A stretch of DNA of 61,109 nucleotides from Streptomyces lonarensis. Its GTDB lineage: Bacteria > Actinomycetota > Actinomycetes > Streptomycetales > Streptomycetaceae. The notes below the pieces were generated by a model. That model was not told the DNA's origin. It was given only the letters and a program-made list of their open reading frames with translations, and searched no databases. The translations under genes were made by a program, and so were the position numbers. This document shows positions 1 through 8,100 of this stretch, piece by piece. Position 1 is the first letter of the stretch; the number at the start of each line of letters is the position of its first letter. The stretch spans positions 1 through 61,109 of the forward strand of contig NZ_JAAVJD010000007.1 in the NCBI RefSeq assembly GCF_012033735.1, in the 5' to 3' direction.

Positions 1-172
1 GGAGGAGCGCACCGCTCCCCCCGCGCGCCCCGGGGCCGCCGGCCCGGGACGTGCCGGGGCGTGCCGGGGACAAGCGGCGCGATCGGCCCCGGGCCGGGCC
101 TCGACGAGGTCGGAGGGAGAACCGGCGGAACCGGCTGCACCGTCGCCGCCTGAGCCGGGCCCGCCGCCCCGC

Positions 173-1189
173 TCAGGCGGGCGCGACCGGCGGTGGGAGG
201 AAACCCTCGACAAGCGTGCCCGCACCCTCCGCCCGGGCTGCCCGCAGCACCATGTCGGCGACGGCGAGGTCGAGGACGCCCAGGCCGAACGGCGAGAACA
301 ACGTGACGCGCTCCGGGTCGCGCGGCAACGAGGCACCGGCGGAGAGCAGCCCGCCGAGCGTCGCGGAGACGAACCCCCGGCCGCCGGTGGCCTGCTCGGC
401 CAGGTGCACGGAGGTCTCCGCGCGGCAGACGTGGTCCAGGTCGTCCACGATGTTCACCGCCGCCAGCACCGCGGGAACGGTCACATCCCGCAACGAGACG
501 TGGAGCACCAGCGTGCCGGGGGCGCACGCGGCCAGGTCCTGGTGGGGGACGGTCGCCGTCGTGGCCAGCGAGACCAGGCGGTGCGCGCCCAGCGCCTCGT
601 CGATGTCGGAGGCGACCCGCACCGTCCGCCCGTCGCCGGCCAGCTCCGTCGCACAGCGGTCGCGGAACCCGGCGGCGCGCCCGGCGTCCAGGTCGAAGAC
701 GGTGATCTCGGTGATCTCCGGCCGTACCACCAGCAGGAACCGCAGCACCTCGTAGTTGATGACGCCGCACCCCACGAGGGCCACCCCGGTCTCCGCGCCG
801 CCCCCCGGCGGCAGGGCTCCGGCGGCCAGCGCCGCGCTCGCGGCGGTGCGGCGGGCCGAGATGGTCGATGCCTCGACCAATGCCTCCGGTACGCCCGTCT
901 CCATCGAGTTCAGGATGATGGCGGCCGAGGCCCGTTCCCGACCCCGCGCGACGTTGCCGGGGAACGAGGAGATCCACTTGATGCCGGCCTTCGGCTCCTC
1001 GCCACCGAGGTGGGCGGGGAGGGCGATGATCCGGTTGCGGTCGTCACCGGGGAACCGCAGGAAGACGGAGTGCGGGAGCGCGCTGCGCCCGGCCTCGTGC
1101 TGCAGGTAGGCGTCGCGCACGGCGCCCAGGAGTTCCTTCTCCCGGCCGTCGAGGACCCGTCTCACATCCGCGTTGCCGAGCGTCAGCAT
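173..1189 (-). CDS. sbnB: 2,3-diaminopropionate biosynthesis protein SbnB-like (ornithine cyclodeaminase family dehydrogenase)
   Basis: A 338-residue member of the ornithine cyclodeaminase/mu-crystallin family. The Rossmann loop is visible as VALVGCGVINYE around residues 136-147, and the N-terminal substrate part contains the GIKWISSFPGN segment near residues 69-79. In the SbnB branch the enzyme oxidises N-(1-amino-1-carboxyl-2-ethyl)glutamate with NAD to give L-2,3-diaminopropionate and 2-oxoglutarate. The SbnB call rests mainly on context: the preceding gene is an SbnA-like synthase whose stop overlaps this ATG (ATGCTGA, 7 nt overlap), so the two are translationally coupled. It is the last gene on this strand before the window edge. 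A generic ornithine cyclodeaminase is the alternative, but the pairing makes that unlikely. Confidence 0.88.
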   Translation of the reverse strand: MLTLGNADVRRVLDGREKELLGAVRDAYLQHEAGRSALPHSVFLRFPGDDRNRIIALPAHLGGEEPKAGIKWISSFPGNVARGRERASAAIILNSMETGVPEALVEASTISARRTAASAALAAGALPPGGGAETGVALVGCGVINYEVLRFLLVVRPEITEITVFDLDAGRAAGFRDRCATELAGDGRTVRVASDIDEALGAHRLVSLATTATVPHQDLAACAPGTLVLHVSLRDVTVPAVLAAVNIVDDLDHVCRAETSVHLAEQATGGRGFVSATLGGLLSAGASLPRDPERVTLFSPFGLGVLDLAVADMVLRAARAEGAGTLVEGFLPPPVAPA

Positions 1190-2274
1190 CGCCCCGCCCC
1201 CGCCATCTCGTCCTTCCACAGGTGCGTCACCTCTCCGAACTGGGCCTTCACCCAGGCGTCGTCGTAGATCGTGTCCAGGTACCGCTCGCCGCGGTCGGGC
1301 ATCACCAGCACGCAGTCCGAGCCGTCCGGCACCCGGTCGCTCAAGCGGTCGAGCGCGGTCGCCAGCGCACCGGAGGAGCCGCCGAGCAGCAGCCCCTCGG
1401 AGAGCGCGAGCCGGCGGCAGCCGACGACGCTGTCCAGGTCGCTGACGTGCATCACCTCGTCGGCGAGCCCGCTGCGGAAGAGCGGCGGGCGGACGGCGGC
1501 GCCGTGACCGGGGAGCAGCCGCCGGCCGGTCGGTGGCCCGAAAATGGCGCTGCCCTCGGCGTCGACGGTCACGACCCGCGTGGCGTGGCCCCGCTCGCGT
1601 ATCCAGTCGGCGCAGCCGCGCAGCGTGCCGGAGGAGCTGATGGTGCACAGCAGGTGGTCGGGGGCGCGGCCGAGCTCGTCCTCGATCTCGCGCATGGTGA
1701 CCCGGTGGGCCCAGCCGTTGCGGGGGTTGGCGTACTGGTTGGGCCAGTACGCCCCGGGGAGCGAGGCGACCAGTTCCCGGACCCGCTCGATCCGCACCGG
1801 CTGGTACTCGCCGGTGGCGGAGTCGCGTGCGGTCACCAGGTGCACGGCCGCGCCGAGTGCCCGCATGATCGCGATGTTCTGGGGGTTGGTGCGGGGGTCG
1901 ACCACGCAGACGAAACGCAGCCCCAGCGCGCGGCACGCCTGGGCCATGCCGATCCCGAGGTTGCCCGAACTCGACTCGACCACCGTCCCACTGCCGGGCA
2001 CGACCGCGCCGGTGGCGATCGCGTGGCTCAGCATCACGTACGCGGAGCGGTCCTTGATGCTGCCGCCGGGGTTGGACGACTCGAGCTTGGCCCAGATCCG
2101 GAACCGGGCGCCGGGCAGCAGCCGGGTGAGCCGCACCAGCGGTGTCGACCCGACCGCGGTGAGGACCCCCGTGCGGTCGTCGCCGTAACCGGCGGCGACC
2201 GGGGTGTGCTCGTCGGCGGCGGCCACGGCCCCCGCGGCGGTGGGGCGGGGCATGGTCTGGGAGATGATGGTCAT
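1183..2274 (-). CDS. sbnA: 2,3-diaminopropionate biosynthesis protein SbnA-like (PLP-dependent cysteine-synthase fold)
   Basis: A 363-residue fold-type II PLP enzyme. The PLP lysine motif NPGGSIKDR is near residues 68-76 and the substrate loop SSGNLG is near 102-107, where true cysteine synthases usually have TSGNTG. A GGSSGA phosphate-binding loop lies toward the C terminus. SbnA-type enzymes condense O-phosphoserine with glutamate to the N-(amino-carboxyethyl)glutamate precursor that SbnB oxidises. The ATG at 2274 is preceded by GAGGAG at good spacing. The gene sits between the MbtH-like gene (32 nt gap) and the sbnB-like gene (7 nt overlap), so the three form one transcription unit. The product 2,3-diaminopropionate is a known building block of siderophores and peptide antibiotics; which compound applies here cannot be told from the window. 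Confidence 0.9.
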   Translation of the reverse strand: MTIISQTMPRPTAAGAVAAADEHTPVAAGYGDDRTGVLTAVGSTPLVRLTRLLPGARFRIWAKLESSNPGGSIKDRSAYVMLSHAIATGAVVPGSGTVVESSSGNLGIGMAQACRALGLRFVCVVDPRTNPQNIAIMRALGAAVHLVTARDSATGEYQPVRIERVRELVASLPGAYWPNQYANPRNGWAHRVTMREIEDELGRAPDHLLCTISSSGTLRGCADWIRERGHATRVVTVDAEGSAIFGPPTGRRLLPGHGAAVRPPLFRSGLADEVMHVSDLDSVVGCRRLALSEGLLLGGSSGALATALDRLSDRVPDGSDCVLVMPDRGERYLDTIYDDAWVKAQFGEVTHLWKDEMAGAGRC

Positions 2275-2306
2275 CGCGGGGCTTCTCCTCGGGTTGGCGA
2301 CGCTGC

Positions 2307-2567
2307 TCAGACCGGGGTGCTCTCTCGGCCCTGCTCCGCCACCGCCCCTGACGCCGCGCCCACGGCGCCGCTGTCGGACCGGCGGCGCAGGCTGGCGGGC
2401 CGCAGGTCCGTCCACACCCGCCCGATGTGGTCCAGGCACTCCTGGCGCGTGCCCTCCGTGCCCTCCGCGTACCACCCGGCGGGCAGGTCCCGGTCGGCCT
2501 GCCAGATCGAGTACTGCTCCTCGTCGTTGAGCACCACGCGGAACACGGTCTCGGGGTGTTCGGACAT
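2307..2567 (-). CDS. MbtH-like protein, NRPS adenylation-domain partner
   Basis: An 86-residue protein with the family hallmarks NDEEQYSIWQ, PAGW and ECLDHIGRVWTDLRP in the expected order within the first 60 residues. MbtH-like proteins bind and activate or stabilise adenylation domains of nonribosomal peptide synthetases. The usual P after the first conserved tryptophan (SIWP or SLWP) is Q here, and the protein has a non-conserved tail of about 25 residues after the conserved core, which is longer than typical. The ATG at 2567 has GAGGAGGGA just upstream. It is the first gene of the minus-strand unit with sbnA and sbnB. No NRPS lies inside the window, so the partner enzyme must be to the left or elsewhere in the genome. 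Confidence 0.9.
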   Translation of the reverse strand: MSEHPETVFRVVLNDEEQYSIWQADRDLPAGWYAEGTEGTRQECLDHIGRVWTDLRPASLRRRSDSGAVGAASGAVAEQGRESTPV

Positions 2568-2910
2568 GTCCGTCCCTCCTCGGTGTCGTCGGTCGCCGGA
2601 CGGCCACCGGCGCTCCGCACGAGCGTGCCGTGACGAGCGGATCGGACGTAGAGACAAACGGGCAGCCGTGAACGCCGCACTCACCCGCCGTTCCTCCCCT
2701 GCCCGGGTGGTCCGGAGCAGCGGCGGCGGGGGCGCGACCGGACGGCCTCCGCAGGGGGCGGGCCACCTGTCCGAACTCCTGCCGGTGGGCGGCGATCTCC
2801 GTAGAATCGCTTCCGCCGGTGCTCCGAGGACCAATGCGGTGCCGCCGTGGCCGGCCGGGACGACGGACCCGGGCCGAGCACCGTTCCACAGACGATCAGG
2901 GGGCGCATCC
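2568..2910. other. Divergent intergenic region between the mbtH-like gene and the RelE-UvrD gene
   Basis: These 343 bases separate two divergent genes and must hold both promoters. I see no convincing coding sequence, RNA gene or iron box in it. Base composition is ordinary for the window. Confidence 0.5.
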
Positions 2911-5082
2911 ATGCCACGACTGGCGCTCACGGAGGGTTTCCTCTCGGATTTCAGCTCGCTGGGCTCCCATGAACGCAAGCAGGTCACGGAGAGCATCAAG
3001 GCCTTCGGGAGCTTCTCCGTGTCGGAGCTGCGCGCGCACAAGGGCCTCCACCTCGAGAAGCTGCAGGGTGCCAGAGACCCGCGGATACGCACCATCCGGG
3101 TGTCGCGCTCCCTGCGCGGCGTCCTGCTGGCGCCGGATGACAGCAGCGAACTCTTCACACTGCTCCGGGTCCGTCCCCACGACGAGGCGAACTCCTGGGC
3201 CGTCAGCCGCGCATACTCGGTGAACAGCGCCACCGGCGCCCTGGAAGTACGGAACGTCACCCAGTTGGAACATCTGGAGACCTATTACGAAGATCGCGCC
3301 GTGGAGGCACCGAGCCGGTTGTTCGCCGCACACTCCGACACCGTCCTCCGCGACCTGGGCATCGACGACCAGGTGCTCCGGCTGGCTCGGATCTGCGTCG
3401 AGGAATCGGACCTCGCGGCGATGCGGCCGCCGCTGCTCCCGGCCGACCAGTTCGAAGCACTGGAGTACCTTGCCGCCGGGCACTCCGCGGACGAGGTGTG
3501 GGAACAGCTGATCGTGCCCCGGGGGCAGACGGTCCGCTCGGCCGACAGCCGCGAGCCGGTCACGACGTCCGAGGCCGTGTTGCGCAGCTCGGATCGGATC
3601 GTCGAGGTGACCAGCCCCGCCGAGCTCGATCGTGTGCTCTCGGGCGACTTCGAGCGCTGGCGGGTCTTTCTCCACCCGACTCAGCATCGGTATGCCTACC
3701 ACCCCCGGTACCGCGGCCCGGCTCAGGTCACGGGCGGCCCCGGTACCGGCAAGACGGTGGTCGCGCTCCACCGCGTACGGCATCTCCTTCGCACCGGGCT
3801 TCCGGAGGACCGCCTGCTGCTGACCACGTTCACGACGGCGATGGCCTCCACTCTTCGGGATCAGCTGGCACTGCTCCTGGGAGAAGCGGATGCCCATCTG
3901 CTGGCGCGGGTCGAGGTGACGACAGTGGACGCGTTCGCGGCTCAGGTACTCAAGGCCACGCCAGGGGGAGCACCACGACCGCTGACGGAAGCTTCCGAAC
4001 GGGCCGCGTGGAAGCGTGCGCTGGGTGACGAGCGGAGCGCATGGTCGGAACGGTTCCTGGCGCAGGAGTATCGGAACGTGGTGCTCGCGCAGGATCTCCG
4101 GACCGCGGCGGCATACCTCGCGTGCACCAGGCACGGCCGTGGATCGCAGCTCGGGCGGGTCCAACGGGCCCGGCTCTGGAAGGTCATGGAGCGGTTCCGC
4201 GAGGAGACCGCCTCGCGGGGCACGGCCACGTTCGCGCAGCTCGCAGCACGCGCCGCCGCGCGGTTGGCCGCGCACGGCCCGCAGTACCGGCACGTGGTCG
4301 TCGACGAGGCCCAGGACCTCCACCCGGCCCAGTGGCGCGTGCTGCGGGCCGCGGTGGCACCTGCGCCGGACGACATCTTCCTCGTGGGCGACCCGCATCA
4401 GCGGATCTACGACAACAGGGTGTCGCTTCGCTCTGTCGGCGTCCACGTCCGGGGGCGGTCCTCAGGGCTGCGCGTGAACTACCGCAGCACCGAGGAGATC
4501 TTGTCCTGGTCGGTCCGACTCCTCTCCGACCTGGCGTTCCACGAGCTGGGCGCGGACGACGAGGCGGACGGGGCCACGGATTCCCTGGCCGGCTGTCGCT
4601 CGGTCCTCCGGGGGCCGGTACCGACGCAGCGGGCGTTCGCCTCCCCGCGCGAGGAACTGGACGCCCTCGTCGCCCAGGTACGCCACTGGTCGGAGCGTGA
4701 CGGCGTGCCTCTTGCCGAGATCGCGGTGGGCGCGCGTCTCAACTCGACGGTGGACGCGGTGGTGGCCAGGCTGCGGCGTGACGGCCTGGCAGCCGTCGGG
4801 GTACGAGCAAGTCCCGCCCCGGGGTCGGCAGGTGTGCGGGTGTCGACCATGCACGGCCTCAAGGGACTGGAGTTCCGGTGCGTGGCCCTGGTGGGCCTGA
4901 CCTCCAGCGCCCTGCCGTATCTGCAACAGGTCTCCCCCGCGGACGAGGACCCCGCACAGCACCGCCACGACCTGCTGGCCGAGCGCTGCCTCTTGTTCGT
5001 CGCCGCGACGCGGGCACGTGACGCCCTGGCCGTGTCGTGGAGCGGCCAGCCGTCGTCGCTTCTCGATCCGACGACGCCCTGA
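2911..5082 (+). CDS. UvrD-like SF1 helicase with N-terminal RelE/ParE-like domain
   Basis: A 723-residue protein. Residues 1-100 look like a RelE/ParE toxin fold: a helical N terminus, then LHLEKLQGARDPRIRTIRV, a short arginine-rich strand ending LRGVLL, and a terminal strand LFTLLRVRPHDEANSWA. The rest is a UvrD/Rep-type superfamily 1 ATPase: GGPGTGKT near residue 275, VVVDEAQDLHP near 462, VGDPHQRIYD, NYRST, HGLKGLEF near 647 and VAATRARD near 697. The start at 2911 follows CAGGGGG. No separate antitoxin gene lies next to it, so the toxin-like domain is probably regulatory or DNA/RNA-binding within the helicase; that is inference. The gene converges on the giant helicase gene and shares a terminator hairpin with it. 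Similar fusions are often annotated simply as UvrD-helicase domain proteins in actinomycetes. Confidence 0.85.
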   Translation: MPRLALTEGFLSDFSSLGSHERKQVTESIKAFGSFSVSELRAHKGLHLEKLQGARDPRIRTIRVSRSLRGVLLAPDDSSELFTLLRVRPHDEANSWAVSRAYSVNSATGALEVRNVTQLEHLETYYEDRAVEAPSRLFAAHSDTVLRDLGIDDQVLRLARICVEESDLAAMRPPLLPADQFEALEYLAAGHSADEVWEQLIVPRGQTVRSADSREPVTTSEAVLRSSDRIVEVTSPAELDRVLSGDFERWRVFLHPTQHRYAYHPRYRGPAQVTGGPGTGKTVVALHRVRHLLRTGLPEDRLLLTTFTTAMASTLRDQLALLLGEADAHLLARVEVTTVDAFAAQVLKATPGGAPRPLTEASERAAWKRALGDERSAWSERFLAQEYRNVVLAQDLRTAAAYLACTRHGRGSQLGRVQRARLWKVMERFREETASRGTATFAQLAARAAARLAAHGPQYRHVVVDEAQDLHPAQWRVLRAAVAPAPDDIFLVGDPHQRIYDNRVSLRSVGVHVRGRSSGLRVNYRSTEEILSWSVRLLSDLAFHELGADDEADGATDSLAGCRSVLRGPVPTQRAFASPREELDALVAQVRHWSERDGVPLAEIAVGARLNSTVDAVVARLRRDGLAAVGVRASPAPGSAGVRVSTMHGLKGLEFRCVALVGLTSSALPYLQQVSPADEDPAQHRHDLLAERCLLFVAATRARDALAVSWSGQPSSLLDPTTP

Positions 5083-5099
5083 ACATCTGCTTGTGGTAC

Positions 5100-5135
5100 C
5101 CGGTGGTGCGCGCTCCCAAGGACGCGCACCACCGG
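5100..5135. terminator. Bidirectional terminator-like hairpin
   Basis: A perfect 13-bp inverted repeat, CCGGTGGTGCGCG at 5100-5112 and its complement at 5123-5135 with a 10-nt loop, lies in the 64-bp gap between the convergent UvrD-like gene and the giant helicase gene. Confidence 0.75.
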
Positions 5136-5146
5136 CACGGCAGCCG

Positions 5147-8100
5147 TCAGCAACTCACCTCGCGGACCCGTACCGTGGACTGCTTGCCCGGGGTCGCCTC
5201 GTAGGCCAGCTCGGTGCCCACCGTCTGCCACAGCAAGCGGGAGCCCAGCGGTGAGGAAGGAGAGATGGTCTCGGCGTCTTCACACGGCAGTTCGGCCACG
5301 GTGTACAGGACCTCCCGGTCCCAGCGGCCGTCGAACTCCAGGGAGACGAGCGCCCCGGGGACGACTGCTGCGGGCGCCTGCAGCGCCGGGTCGACCGTCG
5401 CGGTGTCCGAGAAGGAGCGCAGTACCCCCAGATGGTGGGCCCTGCGCTCACGCTGTTCCCGCAGCGTGCGCCGGAGGAACACCACGCGCGCGGCATCGGT
5501 CTCGCCGTCGAGGGGGTCGTCGGTTGCGCTGAGCGCTGCCTCCAGTTGGCGCATCTCGTCCATCACCCTTCGCAGCACCGCATACGGAACGGGTTCCCTC
5601 GTGGGATCGGGCAAGGACTCCTCGGTGGCAGAGGTCTCCTCGGTGGCTGCGGCCTCACCTGTCGCCCCGGCGGTGACGGGTTTCCCGGTGGGTTCGCCGG
5701 CGACGGCCGCGCTCTGCTGAACGGGGTCGGCCGCGTCCGCCACCCGCTCCGCTCCGTCGGGCTCTCCGAGGCCGCCCGGTTCGGACGGGACCGGCCCGGA
5801 GGGGACGGGCTCGCACGGGACGGGCTCGGGCGGAGTCGGTTCGATGCCGAGTTCCCCCAGCCGTACCCACAACGGCGCCAGCGCTCGCTCGCGGTCCAGG
5901 TGGAAGCGACTGGCCCGGATCCGGACAAAGACCCAGTCCACGCGTTCGAGGTCACGCTGACGACGCGCGGCGGTCTCCGCGTCCTCCCCCTCCGCGAACG
6001 AGTCGCCGTCGCAGCAGACCGCAAGCCGCCGGCTGCCGCCTTCGACCACCAGGTCGAGTGCGTGTCCGCCCACGCGGTACCCGGGCCGTACCCGGAACCC
6101 CCGAGCGGTGATCTCTCGGTAGACCAGCTGCTGGAACAGGTTGTCGAACGCCGGGTGCCGCACGTCCGGTCGGACCTCGCCATCGACGACCTGCTCGGGG
6201 GCGGCCTCGATCGGGCGGCTCAGATGGTCCAGCCAGTGCCGCCGCAGGTCGCCCGCGTGGAACTGGTCGGCGCGTGCACTGTGGAACACCCAGACCTGGT
6301 CCCGGGCGCGGGAGGCAGCGACGTTGAGGCGCCGCTCGTACGTGGGGCCGTTGAAGCCGCCCGGCACCGTTCCCGCTGCGGTGCTCGCCGAGTTCACACA
6401 GGAGATGAAGACGACATCGCGCTCGTCCCCCTGGAAGGCCGCCGCATCGCCGACGCGAAGGCGCCGCTGCTCACGTTGCTCGTAGCCGATCCGCTCGGCC
6501 AACAGGTTCTCCAGCTCCGTGGTGTGCGCCACGGCACTCCGCAGGACGATGACCCCCATCGTCAGCCCCGCGTAGGCCGGGTCGGCGCAGCTGCGGGCGA
6601 CCGCGTCGACGAGAGCTTCGACCTCCGCGTGGTTGACCAGGCGATTGCCGGCGCCCGTCACTTCTCCGTCCGGCACCTGGACCGTCCTCACCGGTGGCAG
6701 CCGGTCGGCCCCGAACTGGCGCAGCGGAAGCAGGTCACCGCTGTAGCACAGCTCGTTGGAGAAGGAGATGATCTCCGGCATGCACCGGAAGTGCTCCTTG
6801 AGCATGAGCGTTCCCCGGCCCGACGACAGCGCCTCGGTCAGGTCGAAGAAGCTGGAGTCCGGCCCGAAGAGACTCCGGATGTCCGGCTCCAGTTCGGTGA
6901 GGAGCCGGTCACGCAGCTGGAAGTAGTCCTCCCGTTTGAGACCCACGTTCTCCGGACTGACCTGCTTGCTGTCGCCGACCACGACCATCCGGTCCGCGAG
7001 CCAGCTCAACAGCATCGCCTCCAGCCCGGACTGGCTCGCCTCGTCGACGATGACGACGTCGAAGAGCCCGGGGCGGTCCATCGGCACGGTCTCCGCCACC
7101 TGGTGGAGGGGCATGATCCAGGCCGGGACGGCGCTCTGCGCCTTGGCCAGCGCCAGCTGCGCGTCCTTCCGGTACCGCTGTTGGTACTTGCCACGGATCC
7201 GGCCCGCTGCCTGCTGGTACGCCTTCAGCGCGCGGGACTGGTCGTCGGTCAGCAACCGGAGGCACTGGTGCCAGGCTTGCCGCGCGGCCAGGCGGCCGAG
7301 GGTGATGCGGGCCTCGTCATCGGCTTCGGTGAGCTGCCGGAGGAGCTTCTCCTCCGTCTGCGGGTCGGTGAGGCGTTCCAGGCGCTCACGCCAGGCCGTC
7401 CACGCCCAGGCCTGTGCCAGCCGCGGCAGCCGCTGGTCCCAGGCGGGGTCCTCCGGCGTTGTGACGATACGTTCGGCAAGGCGGGGGAAGGCCGCATCGA
7501 CCCGAGCGTGAGCGGCGTGCTGTTCGGCCCTGAGGCGCGCCGCCTCGCGGACCTCGGACAGCGTCTCGCAGTGCTGCCGGTACCGCTCGGTGTCGCGGTC
7601 GCGCACGGCGGCATGGGCCTCGGTCACCGCCGCGGCGCAACCTGGGCGATCGGTCCATGCGGAGAGCAGCTGCTCGGCGGAGTTGAGCAACTGCTCGGCG
7701 CTCTCGGCCTGCTGCACCCCCACCGCGGCACGCAGCAGGTCGCGGACCGCCTCGCGGGTCTTCTTCTCCTGCCACGGCGCGTCGGTCAGGCCGGGAGCGG
7801 CGGCGCCCACCGCCCCGAGGTCGATCCGGGCACGCACCACGGCGCACAACGCATCGAGCACCTCGAGGTCCTGCTCGATGCGCGCCACCCGCGACGCCGG
7901 CCCCTGCCACGGACGAGTCTCGCCGTACCACTCCGTCTCGGCCTCGCAGAGGCTCAGCTCGGCCAGGACGCGGGCGTGCACGACAGCAGCCGCTTCGGCG
8001 TCGTGCGGTGGCCGCCCGTCGACGGTCACCGCGTCGGCGAAGGTGCCGACGGACTTTGCAAGTCTGGTCCGCATCCCGAACGGGCCCCGCAGTCGACCTC

